A stretch of 64,000 nucleotides of DNA, taken from assembly GCF_020085105.1 (NCBI RefSeq), contig NC_058060.1, positions 4,465,423 to 4,529,422 on the forward strand. The letters are read 5' to 3'. Positions within the stretch are counted from its first letter, which is position 1. Every line of letters starts with the position of its first letter. Source of the stretch: Siniperca chuatsi. Lineage: Eukaryota; Chordata; Actinopteri; Centrarchiformes; Sinipercidae. This document shows positions 53,765 through 63,919 of the stretch, one piece after another. Under the pieces are notes generated by a model. It did no database searches and was not told the DNA's origin. It saw nothing but the letters and a program-made list of their open reading frames with translations. A program made the translations under genes and the position numbers.

Positions 53765-53836
53765 AAGGGGAGCTGCTGTAACAAAGAGTTTCCCTTCGGG
53801 GATCAATAAAGTATTTCTGATTCTGATTCTGATCTT
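53765..53836 (+). mobile_element. LINE 3' tail (TTTCCCTTCGGGGATCAATAAAG type)
   Basis: GCTGTAACAAAGAGTTTCCC followed by GGGGATCAATAAAGTATTTC and three TGATTC units is the standard end of a common fish LINE family. Only the last 70 bases are present. Confidence 0.7.
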
Positions 53837-53992
53837 GAGTTGTCATATGATGTGAATGTGGCAGTAGTCTTGGTCTTTGAATGGGACTTGTAGACAATAA
53901 CAAAAAGATAGAATAACACCCGTCTTATCCTGTAAGGTGGTAAGTAAGTGTCTACATGAGAAATGGATGGAAATATATGCAGCATATACCTG

Positions 53993-53994
<2 letters not shown>

Positions 53995-54031
<37 letters not shown>
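53995..54031. repeat. (GT)n microsatellite
   Basis: A pure GT run of about 18 units. Confidence 0.95.
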
Positions 54032-54032
<1 letters not shown>

Positions 54033-54099
54033 GCACATTTGTGTAGCAATTGTTTGGCAGAGGTATTTCAGGCACATGGTTGGTCTCTGTGACAGACTC

Positions 54100-54282
54100 A
54101 CAGGGAGCAGATAAAGAGAGAGAGAGGGAGGGAGTCTTCCCAGTCAGTCTGAATCTCTGTCAGCCTACACAATCTCCCGACACAACATCGGGCTCAGTAA
54201 TGTTGGATACGCTGCGAGAGTGAGCTCTACCTTCCACACACACTGCTATCACCTACTCGAGGATACACACAGCACACACCTG
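54100..54282 (+). other. Possible non-coding first exon with donor site
   Basis: After the purine-rich AGAGAGAGAGAGGGAGGGAG near 54115, the sequence becomes more balanced, contains two CpG-bearing words (TCTCCCGACAC, ATACGCTGCGAGAG) and ends CACACACCTG|gtgagt, a near-perfect donor. There is no ATG-led ORF. In a TE-poor stretch this is what a 5' UTR exon of a gene running rightwards would look like. No TATA box was seen, and nothing independent supports transcription. Confidence 0.3.
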
Positions 54283-54289
54283 GTGAGTA

Positions 54290-54970
54290 GACTTGTATCA
54301 CTGTTACTGATTGCATTTGCCTCTGCCACACTAATGTAGAGCATCTATTTGAAGCTGAGGGCTTTCAAGCGGTAGATACTCTTGTCAGATCAGAGAGATT
54401 ACTATGTACAGAGAGAGATAAGTCCGTTACCCAGAGGTAACTTGTTGTTACAGGAGCTAAAATGAGCAACGGGGGTCTTTTGATCTATAATCTTTTAATT
54501 CCTTTAAGCTGTACGCTGCTTGTAGCCTCCCAGCAGGGGTCTGGCTTTAACTAACAAGTACTTTTACTCACAGATGGACACACACGCAAATAGCAATTGA
54601 GGAGCCTATATAGTCACTACATGACATCTCGTCTCATTCTCATCCTCTCACATTTAAAACACAGAAATTAAAATCTTTAAAACTGACAAGCTGACATTGA
54701 AATTGCATGTATTTGGGTGTAATTAATGTTAGCCAGTCACCCTATGCCCTTACCGTCCCACTCAGCAACTCCCAGCAACATTTCAGCACACGTGGCAGAG
54801 CAGGGGAGGGAAGACACTAATGAAATAGAGAGCTCATTTTCACACCTATCAGCACCTGAAATCAGACTGCTGTTATCTTCATATAAAGTACACTAGTGAC
54901 TTACTCTTTAATACAGAAATAAATTAATATTTGCTTTAGAGATTTAGTATCATAATCCAGGATTTTGTTC
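54290..54970. other. Non-coding stretch
   Basis: No repeat family or ORF of note; possibly an intron. Confidence 0.4.
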
Positions 54971-54974
54971 TAGT

Positions 54975-55440
54975 TAAAGGAATACCTTAACAATATGCTT
55001 ATTTGCTTTCTTTCTGTGAGTGAGATGTTCAGAGATATCAATCTCATGTCTGTGTGTTCAATACAGAGCTAGAGTCAGGACGTGGTTAGCCTAGCTTAGC
55101 ATAAAGACTGGAACCAGGGGGAACAGCTACCCTGATTCTGTCCAGAGTTCAAACATACACCCACCTCTAAAGCTCACTAATGAACATGTTGTATCTGTTT
55201 GTTTAATCCGTACACAAACAGAAATGTAAAAATTAAGTTTATGGTTTTAGGGGGAGGTCAGTGATGGAACTATTTCTTGGTGCCAACTTTACAGCTGGCT
55301 AGCTTTTTCCCCCTGCCTCCAGTCTTTATGCTAAGCTAGGCTAACCACAACTCGCTAACAGAGAAAGATTCAGAGGAGCATTTAGCAGCTAAAGATCCAG
55401 ATAACTATCTCAGGACTTGGAGGATCAAGACCAAACCAGA
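54975..55440. mobile_element. Foldback MITE
   Basis: GGTTAGCCTAGCTTAGCATA at 55084 is the exact reverse complement of TATGCTAAGCTAGGCTAACC at 55327-55346, and the arms extend outward and inward with lower identity. The body (CTCTAAAGCTCACTAATGAA, GTTTAATCCGTACACAAACA) is typical of an abundant fish MITE. It is non-coding. Confidence 0.8.
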
Positions 55441-55444
55441 GCTA

Positions 55445-56364
55445 AAAGGAGTGTGAATTTTAGACTTACATTAATCAGGTGGCATCAAACACAACTCCAA
55501 ATGAATGATAATGTTGCTCTGTGCCTGCTGGATGTGTAAAAAGGCAAACATTTGCTGACACATTAGCATTATAATAACAATAAGAGGCCAAAAACATGTG
55601 AGATGGCATGGACACCAATCTTTTCGTATAGCTCTTGGAAAAAAGGGAATATGCATATTTCTATATTGTTTGTGTTTAAAAAATTCCATTTTGGCACATG
55701 AAGTCAACTTATTAATGACTGTTAAAAATGACTGAATTCAAGACACTTGTGGTTATTTGGCTGGGAGAAGACAAGTTAGAGGTGATAATACTGTAAATGT
55801 TACTTTATTATTAAGTTTCCCCTGGGATGGCATGATGGAACAGTCATTTTTTCTATCTGTCGATAACACTAAATGGACCACATCTGAGTGTTAATCAAAG
55901 ACCAATATCACCTTGATAAATTGGTGTTTAGCAGAACATGCTGTAGACTAGTGAAGGCATCTGCTGTTAGCCTGTGTGCTGTTAATCCATCAGAGATCAG
56001 ATTAAGGAAGGAGCAGCAGGGATTATAAATCAGAAGGACCTTGTCTGAATGGCCAGAGAGACAGGGAGGTATTGGGGTCATGTCACTGGGACTAACCATC
56101 CAAACTAACCACAGGTAACCAAACTCAAGGTATGAAGAGACAGATGTTGCCTCTTTATGGAGGTAGTCCCGTTGTGTTGGATTATAAAAAACAGACTTTG
56201 GTGATTCTTATGTGAGATGAGGTCACAGACTGTGTTTGGATCTGATTCTGAGCACTAAAGACTTTGAGAGGATTATCAACAATTTTTGGCTTCAACAGGA
56301 CATACTGATGTCCAGCTGTTAAAATCATACCTCTATGGTTTTCTCAGTTAAGTCTCATCAAGAA

Positions 56365-56400
<36 letters not shown>

Positions 56401-57660
56401 GGTGATGAAGCATGCTGTGAAGTAGCCTAATATTATTCAGAAGGTAGGGCAGAGCCTAACAGGGTCCAAGGGAGTTTGTGTTACATGACTTTATGTTACT
56501 GGTAACTGCACGGCCAATCTAAACCTAAACCCACCAAATACAAACATGCAACATGTCAACTTTGAACCAAAGAGAGCCCACTGTAGGTTTGATGACAGGC
56601 ATAGAAACAAAAAGAAGTGGTTCATTCAGATGACGTAATATTCTCATAGTCCTGAGACATTAACAGTATGCAATGCAGTCACTGTAACTAAGTGATGCAT
56701 CACTCATTGTGATACAATAATCCACACATTTCATATCTTCCAAGTCAGTCTGAGGATTAAAACGTTTCTCTAACTTGCTTTTAACCTATATTCAGAAATT
56801 CTGATTACTATATTTTGCCATTCATTCAATAATTTTTATTTTGCAGCAGTTTCATATCAAAGCAATGCCTCTAAATGTGGCTAACTGACAATCTGAATAC
56901 TCAATCACTGTACAGTGCCTCCATGGCCCGAACCATGACCTCAGCGCTATCTGCTTTGTTTTGAATGTAGTGAAAGTCTACAAGCCAAGAAGCTTGGGAA
57001 ACTGCCCAAACAGCTTGTGCATGCCAATGACTGTACTTTTGGCTAACTAGAGCACTGTAATTACTTCACCAGTGTGGTAATGGCACCCGCAGACCGGTTT
57101 TGGCTCCCTTGGCTTTGTCCTCTATTAGCATGTGCCCATGGCATTATTGACTCTTTTCTCATTGGTGTTCCTGCTCGATTAAGGCATTGCATCAGTCCAG
57201 GTGGAGCTTCCCAGGTTTACGGGCATAAGAACACTAGATGCTGCTGTCTAATTTATTGTTAAAAACTAGACAGCACCAAAGCCACTGTCAGTTGGCTTTG
57301 GCCCATAACACACCTCCAAACGCATCCAAATTGTATCTAAATCCAGTTGAAACCTGGCATCATATATTCAAGGTGTGAATGTGTGACCACATGTTTATCC
57401 AACGTGACTGACAGGTGTTAAGAGTTTTCCCACCATCAGTTCTTTTTCAGGAGCAATGTGTCACCTACTTCAAACACACATGCAGACTCTCTCATGCACA
57501 CAGTGTCAGGTTGGTCCAGCTGTGAGCCAGGCAGTGTCTCTATTTTCAGTAGTGCAGGATCTGGCCTCCATAGTGTCAACAGGTGGACAAGCTAACCAGC
57601 AGCATGACCTTCAGTAGCCTCTTCTCCTTCCCACTCCCCTCTGTCACTCAAATTTCAGCC
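55445..57660. other. Largely unique non-coding stretch
   Basis: It contains an (AAT)n run at 56369-56400 and otherwise no recognised repeat. Short ORFs (55471-55707, 57074-57262) have no domain-like features. Together with 54.3-54.9 kb this is the least repeat-laden part of the window. Confidence 0.45.
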
Positions 57661-57669
57661 TTTATTTAA

Positions 57670-58151
57670 AGGTGGGGTATGCGATTCTGGAGAAATCCAA
57701 TACAATGACAAATATGATACAGCGCGAACAATGACACAGCAAGTAATATAACTAACGTTAGCTAGGTTGCGGGTTTGCAAACTGTCCCTACAGTTGGTGC
57801 TGCGAAGCTAACAGCCAGAGAGGATGAGACGGTTTCCCAGAGCCAGCAAACCAGCACCAGACAGCGGTATTCATAAGTCTCCTGCTACTATAGCTAACAT
57901 CACAACAACAACATATCTTGGCAAACTAGAAAGAAAGCTGAATGTCCATGGGCAAGTCATTTAATGTTACCTGCCACACAAATCATGGCTGGATTGGCTG
58001 GAATAGTGTTGTTTGTTTAGTATTTACAGAGCCAGGAGTTTTTTTTCAGCGCACACACAGAAAAGACAGCTAGTGGACCTTGAGGAGATATTTGCTGAAT
58101 TTGACAAAATGACTTGCATTGGATTAGAATACTTATACGCATACCCCACCT
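57670..58151. mobile_element. TTAA-flanked MITE, 482 bp
   Basis: AGGTGGGGTATGCG at 57670 and CGCATACCCCACCT ending at 58151 form perfect 14-bp terminal inverted repeats, each bordered by TTAA (57666-57669 and 58152-58155). It contains GTTAGCTAGGTTGCGGG but no ORF of note. TTAA duplication points to piggyBac-type or related mobilisation. Confidence 0.9.
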
Positions 58152-58439
58152 TTAATACTGGAACTGGGTTTTCCCAGCACACGTGCTATGTTTTAATTAC
58201 TTCACTGTTCAGCCCAAAATGTACATACACAAACAAAATTACATCACTCGGCATGTTGATTGCATGAAAAAACATTTCAGCCAGTGCTTATTCACATGTT
58301 TTTAAAATTTTTAGGATGACAGTGGCGTTTATAAGCAGTATCAAACTGTAGCTACAAGAACAATACTTACTTGTATTCATATTTGATACATTTGCTTTAT
58401 TGTTGTTAATCTCTTAAGGTGAAATGTTGAAAATACATA

Positions 58440-59060
58440 CACAATGACACAAACCTTTTCATTAAAACTACATTGAGGAATTAAGGGTCTGCGATACTGC
58501 AAAATCTGGTTTTGATCCAATACCAAGTAATACAGGGCCAGAATTGCCGATGTTGATACCGATGCATTTTATTACTAAAAGTGGCATCATCAATAGGCTA
58601 AATCTGAATACATTTTCATGACCACTAAATCATTTGCCAAAGGTTAGCAATAATTGTAAGGTTAGCTGAGTGGTAGAATTTCTACCTGCCACTGGTGTGA
58701 CCCGGGTTTGATACACACATTGCAGTTCGCGACGTTTTCATTCACATCCATGAAATAGCTCCAAACAATGATCATCTTTCGTTCAGCCATCACTGCAATT
58801 ATGTGTTGATTAAATTAGTCAGGGTGCATGCCACGGCGTGCTGCGTGACGCGTATATTGTTTGAATGCACACAACACGACAACAGCAGCAAAGAGTAGAT
58901 GCACTAAGATGTGTTCACAACAACAGAACGTTGTTTGCACAGACAGTTCTACTCTGATGAAACAGAAATGGGTAATGTAGACGAGAGACACTGACCTTTT
59001 ATGTTATTGATCCTGTTGACATGTACTGTCAATATTCTGTTATCGATCTGCCCACCCCTA
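58440..59060. repeat. Degraded dispersed repeat
   Basis: Phrases such as CTGCGATACTGCAAAATC, TACCAAGTAATACAGGGCC and, at the far end, GTTATCGATCTGCCCACCCC resemble a frequent fish DNA-transposon relic. Inverted ends could not be aligned convincingly. Confidence 0.35.
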
Positions 59061-59119
59061 TGAGGAATGAAGGCTTGTTGAACACACAGGTTAGCCCACT
59101 ATATCAGTACTATTTTCTT

Positions 59120-59307
59120 TCTACCTTTAGTTCCTACATGAAACTGCTCACAACAAGGTCTGTGGATGATCTTGAGTAACCGGGTCATGATTTCTGGAAA
59201 GAGACATTGCTGTTGAGTTTTTCAAGTGTAGTTTTTTTTGGCACTTTGAGCACCACAAGTCGAGTGCCAAAATATGTATTTTTGATTTTGGGGTGAACTG
59301 TTCCTTT
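59120..59307 (-). mobile_element. TTAA-type MITE fragment
   Basis: TTTCTGGAAAGAGACATTGC, GCACCACAAGTCGAGTGCC and GGGGTGAACTGTTCCTTTAA match the MITE at 30695-31011 in reverse orientation. An internal deletion joins AGTGCC to AAAATATGTA near 59268. Confidence 0.75.
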
Positions 59308-59309
59308 AA

Positions 59310-59735
59310 CCATAACAGTGGCAGATCAAAAATGTTTTTTCAAGTTTTGGAAGGCACTTTAATTGATATCATCCTGCTGATAGGGGTAATAGGTCAGAAA
59401 ACACACATATGTTTCGTTTTGGAGGGCAATGACAAATTACATATTTTGCTGTTTAGTTTGGATGACTTGTTAGTTTATCTGCTTCAACAAGCCCAAACAG
59501 GGGGAAATAGGGGTAGGAAATATTTGGGTTTACGGGAAATGTAGTCCTAATTTAGATAAATGCCTACAGGTATTTCAGAAGTTCCCAAATCCAAATACAA
59601 TATTACTCAAAGCACAAATAATTCTCATACAAATATTTCAACAGTCCGAATTTTTTCAGTGTTCATTTGTTAATTTATAATGGGATGGACAACATAACAC
59701 TAGTCGTAGTTTTACCTTGTCCAGTGAAGAGCCTT
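59310..59735. other. Non-coding stretch
   Basis: An 83-codon ORF (59293-59544) is hydrophobic (IDIILLIGVIG), but it starts in a MITE and has no recognised domain. Nothing else was seen. Confidence 0.35.
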
Positions 59736-59740
59736 GCTGC

Positions 59741-59852
59741 TGCAATTCAATTCAATTGTATTTATATAGCGCCAATTGATAACAGAAGTTATCTCATTGC
59801 ACTTTTCCTATAGAGCAGATCTAGACCATACTCTTTATAATATTAACTAACT
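59741..59852 (-). mobile_element. LINE/SINE 3' tail, truncated
   Basis: AATTCAATTCAATTGTATTT, then ATAGCGCCAATTGATAACAG and GAGCAGATCTAGACCATACT is a shorter copy of the tail at 50784-51010. Confidence 0.75.
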
Positions 59853-60014
59853 TCCCTCTCTTCCCTGCTGCAGGGGAGAGAGGGAAGTTAAGAGGGAAGC
59901 ATGTAAGACATGGAAAATGCTCCTACTACCAAGTTTAATTTGTCAAATTTGAAAGCAGAATTAGAAATTACTTCTTACCTATGTACGGACATTCAAGAAC
60001 AGAGGCCCAAGACA

Positions 60015-60183
60015 ATTGGCTACATCACTAGAGACTTTGTTTGACTGTAAGATGAAGAGAATATTTTTGGCCATCCATTTAACACAAGACCGGAAAGGAT
60101 GGCGGGCTTTCATCGATGGCCTCCACAGGGAATACAAAGGCCTAAATCAAATCAAACAATTTAACATCCTCAAGACAATTTAA
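60015..60183 (+). pseudogene. Possible CARD-like (RLR/MAVS-type) fragment
   Basis: The plus frame just upstream of the TAA at 60183 reads LETLFDCKMKRIFLAIHLTQ, then DRKGWRAFIDGLHREYKGLN. The Gly-Trp-x-x-Phe-(Ile/Leu)-x-(Gly/Ala)-Leu phrase is like the last helices of CARDs in RIG-I-like receptors and MAVS. Only about 50 residues are readable, with no flanking exon. The match is by eye and weak. Confidence 0.25.
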
Positions 60184-60239
60184 AGTAAGCTGAAGACCAT
60201 GCTCTTCAACTGATTTTAAAGCTGTAGGTGTCATCAGTA

Positions 60240-60902
60240 TATTATTAAAAAGGGAAGTTGTGTTCCAAAAAAAACATACTGCGCTCCCGGCCTATGGATC
60301 ACCTTGAAATTAAACGGCTGTAAAACCAGATGCCACCGGGTGATCTGGGCGTTGGTATCCTTCTTGCGGTGGAGCCACTGGAGAGGAGCATGGTCTGAAC
60401 AGAGGGTGAATGGGCGCCCCAGCAGGTTGTACCGCAGAGCCTCGACTGCCCACCAGATGGCCAGGCACTCCTTTTCAATGGTACTGTACCTGGCCTCCCT
60501 CTCTGACAGCTTCCGGCTGATGTAAACCACTGGGCGGTCGATCCCTGGCACCTGCTGGGACAAAACGGCCCCCACTCCCCTGTTCGATGCGTCAGACTGC
60601 AGAACAAAAGTGAGAGAAAAGTTAGGTGTGTGGAGAAGCGGCTCCCCACAGAGGGCTTGTTTTACCCTCTCGAACGCCAGTTGGCAGTGCACCGTCCACT
60701 GGACCGGATCTGAGGCACCTTTTCGGGTGAGATCGGTCAAGGGACTGGTCAGCTCTGCAAAGTTGGGAATGAACCTCCGGTAATAGCCAGCCAGCCCCAA
60801 GAACCCCCTCACCTCTTTTTTCGACTTGGATTTTGGGCAGGTGGCAATCGCGGCCGTCTTGTCTACCTGGGCTCGCACCTGCCTTCCACCCATGTGACCC
60901 AT
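60240..60902 (-). pseudogene. Ty3/Gypsy RT C-terminus and RNase H
   Basis: The 222-codon minus frame contains EVRGFLGLAGYYRRFIPNFA, the thumb of a Gypsy RT, then LTDLTRKGA, LQSDASNRGVGAVLSQQ and YSTIEKECLAIWWAVEALRY, followed by FTLCSDHAPLQWLHRKKDTN and FKVIHRPGAQ. The last set covers RNase H, with Asp, Glu and Asp all retained. It is cut at 60250, just before the usual ADxLSR end. Upstream (towards 60905) it is fused directly to the tail of a SCAN-like gag, so the protease and most of the RT are deleted. It is one of the best-preserved frames in the window but cannot act alone. Confidence 0.9.
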
Positions 60903-60934
60903 GTGTCCAGAGATATTTTTCTCTCTCTTTTTAT

Positions 60935-61260
60935 TTCTTCTCTCCTGTGGCTTCCCCTGGCTGGAGCCATCTCATCGCCGCATCCCTTATTTGTTGGGCA
61001 AAGACAAAAGGGCATTCGGCATTCCCCAGGCTCAGGCCCCGGAACTGGCGGCAGTGATCCTAACTGGACAATCCCAGTCGATACAGTATCGCCCTCTTGA
61101 TGTCGGGGAAGCTACAACGCGTAGCCGCCGGAAGAGTGCCGCTGTCTGTGCTTCCCCTGAGAGCAGCGACAGCAACTGTATGTCCCTGCTTGGTGCGTGT
61201 GTGAGTTTTTCCTTCTCCCAGGTCCAGCATGCTACTGAGTATTTGGGGAGAGGATAATTA
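60935..61260 (-). pseudogene. SCAN-like gag domain of a Gypsy (Gmr1-type) element
   Basis: The minus frame reads CSFPDIKRAILYRLGLSS, a TAG, then DHCRQFRGLSLGNAECPFVF followed by AQQIRDAAMRWLQPGE. The Arg-Phe-(Arg)x(4-8)-Gly-x-(Pro)-x(6)-Leu/Ile-Arg-Asp-x(3)-Trp-Leu-x-Pro-(Gly/Glu) pattern is that of SCAN domains. Vertebrate SCAN domains are thought to derive from gag of Gmr1-like Gypsy elements (established literature). It is joined to RT/RNase H by deletion at about 60905, on the same strand. It would have formed the capsid C-terminal dimer. Confidence 0.7.
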
Positions 61261-61479
61261 GTCATCGGTTTCCGCTGTGACAATTACCTCTCCCTGATGC
61301 TGCTCACCTGAGCCCCTTCCCCACCTCTCCCTCTGCAGCTGATGCTCTCCATGCCCACCTCCACAGACTCATTCTGCAGAAAAATGGCTGTGACTGATAT
61401 ATTTGATGCATCAATGTGTAAGCAATATTTAGCTGCTCGACATGGAGATCGCTTTAACTACTTTATATACAGTTGGCTA

Positions 61480-62073
61480 GTTTAGACCAGTGGTTCCCAA
61501 CCTATGGGTCGGCCCCTCCAAAGGGTCTCAAGATAAATCTGAGTCTGGAGATGACTAATGGGAGAGGAAAGAAATAAAAACAAACTTCTGCAACAAAAAC
61601 TTGTATTAATTTTTTGGACTTCTCTCTAATATTCTGATTTTTTGGTGAACTATTAGATGATTTTACCTCTTCGGGGCCTAAAACAGTTATTGAAATGAAA
61701 CCATGTGAGAAGTTTAGAGGGGAAATGTCTTTGGTGGAACTTCTAACAACTCATAGACATCTGAACCATGACAAGGATGGCAACTAGACACTGTAAGGAG
61801 TCACAAGCCAGAAAGTTTTGAAAATATTGGTTTAATCTTTAATGATGCATTGTATTTATAAGCGTATGTGTTTTTTTTATGTAAAATCTTAATCTGAAAA
61901 GTAACCAGTAACTCCAGCTGTCAAATAATTGTAGTGCATTAAAAAGTACCATATTTCCCTCTGAAATATAGTGGAGTAGAAGTATAAAGTATCATAAAAT
62001 GGAAATACTCAAGTAAAGTACAAGTATCTTAAAATTGTACAGTGCTTGAGAAAATGTTACTTTCTACCACAGA
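61480..62073. mobile_element. hAT-type MITE, second copy
   Basis: The end TTACTTTCTACCACAG at 62058-62073 and the words AATACTCAAGTAAAGTACAA and CAGTAACTCCAGCTGTCAAA match the element at 47034-47749 in reverse orientation. The inner part shares GGTTCCCAACCTATGGGTCG-type text with that copy. The other terminus and TSD are missing. Confidence 0.7.
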
Positions 62074-62333
62074 GTAGGACAAAAAGAGGATGGTAAATTA
62101 TCATAACTGAAACTGATCTATGGAGCACTTTAAGGCCTTACCCTGAATGCTTACTACATAGTCCAACAAAATTATAATGGCATGATTTCCAGAGTCCAAA
62201 GAGTGTATTGAGTCATTTGTCAGGACAGGCACGGAGCTGGGGAACTCCGGCGGACAGCCCGGGGACTGGACAGGTGCGGAGCTGGGGAACACAGGCGGAT
62301 GGCCCGAGGTCTTGATAGGCTTGGAACTGATCT

Positions 62334-63304
62334 TTAATGCGGTCTGTGATGAAGATCAACCCCATCTAGAGGCCTGGTGGAGTGCCGGTGGCACAGGAGG
62401 AAGGTCACTGGAGGCCAGCGGTGAGGATGGAGGCTGGGGCCCTCTAGTGGTCGGCGGCGGTGGCAGGAATCTTCTGGAGGCCCGCAGCGAAGGCAGGGAC
62501 TCTCTGGAAGCCAGAAGGGGGAACGCCCTGGAAGCCTGCGGCAAAGGCAGGGACCCCCAAGAAGCCTATGGCGAAGGCGGGGACCTTCTGGAGGTCTATG
62601 GCGAAGGCGGGGACCCTCTGGGACCTGGCGGCGAAGGCGGGGACCCCGTGGAGGTCTGCGGCGAGGGTGGGAGCCATCTGGAGGCCACTGAACCAGATTA
62701 AGGGCGTTGGGGCTGCAGGGCCGGGAGCCGGCGACGGGACAGCAGGACAGGAAACCAGCGACCAGACAGCAGGAACCGGCGTCAGGATGACTGGCTGAGG
62801 AGCGAGCTGGACCGGTGGTGTCCGGAAGCCCTCCAGCTGAGAAGGAGGGCACGGCTGCTGCTGTGACCCAGCTGATGATACAGCAGCTTGTTGCGACCCA
62901 GCAATTGGTTCTGCAGCGTGCTGTGATCCAACGCGGAGGTGGTTGCGATCCAGCCGGGGAAGGAGGCGACTGCGATCCAGCAGGGAGTCCGGGAGCGGGG
63001 AGCTGCTGCCGTCCAGCGGAGAGTCTGGGACCGGAGTTGTTGCCACCCTGCAGGAGTGGCTGTCTGCTGCCAACCTGCAGGGGGTGCTGTCTGCTGCTAA
63101 GACGGCTGCAACCAGCAGGGAGTGATGGCGCTGGGACTTGGGGGGGGGCTGTGGCACCGGAACTGGAGACATCAGTGGAGCAGGCGAGCAACAGGTCAGC
63201 GGAGCATGCAAGCACCTGGGAGGTGGAGCTTCGGTGCAGGCAGGTAGTGGGTTGATAGATGGAAGACTGGTCGGTAGAGGAGCGGGCTGAGGACTGGCTG
63301 ACAA
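62334..63304 (-). pseudogene. Proline/alanine-rich gag-associated region
   Basis: Two overlapping minus frames stay open: 62334-63377 (347 codons) and 62444-63304 (286 codons). The second ends with repeated VPAFAxxxQ-type segments (GVPAFAARSQRVPAFAIDLQ). Composition is low-complexity, with no catalytic domain. The absence of stops in several frames on both strands reflects GC-rich repeats, so openness is weak evidence for a protein. Confidence 0.4.
62474..62677. repeat. 30-bp minisatellite, about seven units
   Basis: Units such as CTGGAGGTCTATGGCGAAGG plus CGGGGACCCT repeat every 30 bases, with one 24-base unit near 62504. Because 30 is a multiple of three, the array keeps all frames and encodes a 10-residue repeat on the minus strand. 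Confidence 0.9.
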
Positions 63305-63636
63305 ATTGATGACTAGCAGCCAAACTCCTTCCTGAGGAGTGTTGCGAACCTGCCCAAAGCGTTGAGGATTGCCTCATCTCGTGCCCATAGGGATCCTGCC
63401 TAGCAAAGTGCCGGGCCGACTAGCCGGAGAACTACGAAGGTCACCTTGGATCATTCGGTAGGAAATACAGATTGAAGACCAGCCAAAAATTCCTCACAGT
63501 CCTCTGCTGAGCCTCAGAAGGTCCCTGGTTGCGTCATCTCGCGATCCGCCAGAGGTGGTGAAGGATGGGTGAGGAGATATTGTTGGACCATCTCCTCCAG
63601 GTCCAGGAAAGGTCCATCGGGGCTCGAGGCTCTCAT
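63300..63636 (-). pseudogene. Ty3/Gypsy gag (capsid) fragment
   Basis: From 63636: MRASSPDGPFLDLEEMVQQY, then REMTQPGTF, a TGA, SAEDCEEFLAGLQSVFPTE, a TGA, SKVTFVVLRLVGPALC, a TAG and AGSLWARDEAIL. The order Cys-x-x-Phe-Leu...Phe-Pro-(Thr)-x...Ser-Lys-Val-x-(Phe/Tyr)-Val-x-x-Leu-x-Gly-x-Ala-Leu is that of the retrotransposon gag capsid domain. Four in-frame stops interrupt it. It begins about 20 bases from the LTR end. Confidence 0.7.
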
Positions 63637-63658
63637 CCTTTCGGTAGGTCCGACCTTC

Positions 63659-63919
63659 TGTTACGGAACAGACAGGCAGGGGACACCTGAAATGGATACT
63701 GAACGTTCTTTATTGGATGACAGCCCGATAGTACAGATATACAGGTATGTGGATGGGGAAGACTGGAGACAGGAGAAATGCTGGAGACAGAGAAACTGTG
63801 GCTGTGATTGGGAGCTAATGTGGAGCAGGAGTGTGATTGGGAACAGGTGTGGATAATTAGTGGGTAGTGGAGCCTGGAGTATCCGTGACGTATACATCCT
63901 GACCAACTATACTATCACA
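63659..63919 (-). mobile_element. LTR of the Gypsy-like element
   Basis: On minus it begins TGTGATAGTATAG and ends GTCTGTTCCGTAACA, 261 bp, with an AATAAAGAACG signal about 50 bases before the end. Its terminal motif is like those of the solo LTRs at 20348, 40105 and 45795 (CCRTAACA). It precedes the gag start, so it is the 5' LTR; no 3' LTR partner is seen. Confidence 0.7.

Larger units (their letters stand above)
62215..63919 (-). mobile_element. Ty3/Gypsy-like element: LTR, gag and proline-rich region
   Basis: On minus, an LTR (63919-63659) is followed by a gag ORF with stops (63636-63300) and by a long Pro/Ala/Ser-rich region with a minisatellite (63304-62330). There is no pol on this side. 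The Gypsy RT piece at 60.2-60.9 kb is on the same strand but is joined to a different type of gag, so it probably comes from another insertion. Confidence 0.65.

Noticed and set aside
62312..63255. Plus-strand ORFs of 129, 112 and 146 codons opposite the Gypsy gag region
   Set aside because: They are Gly/Arg/Glu-rich antisense readings of the 30-bp repeat and GC-rich linker; the minus strand has the LTR-gag context.
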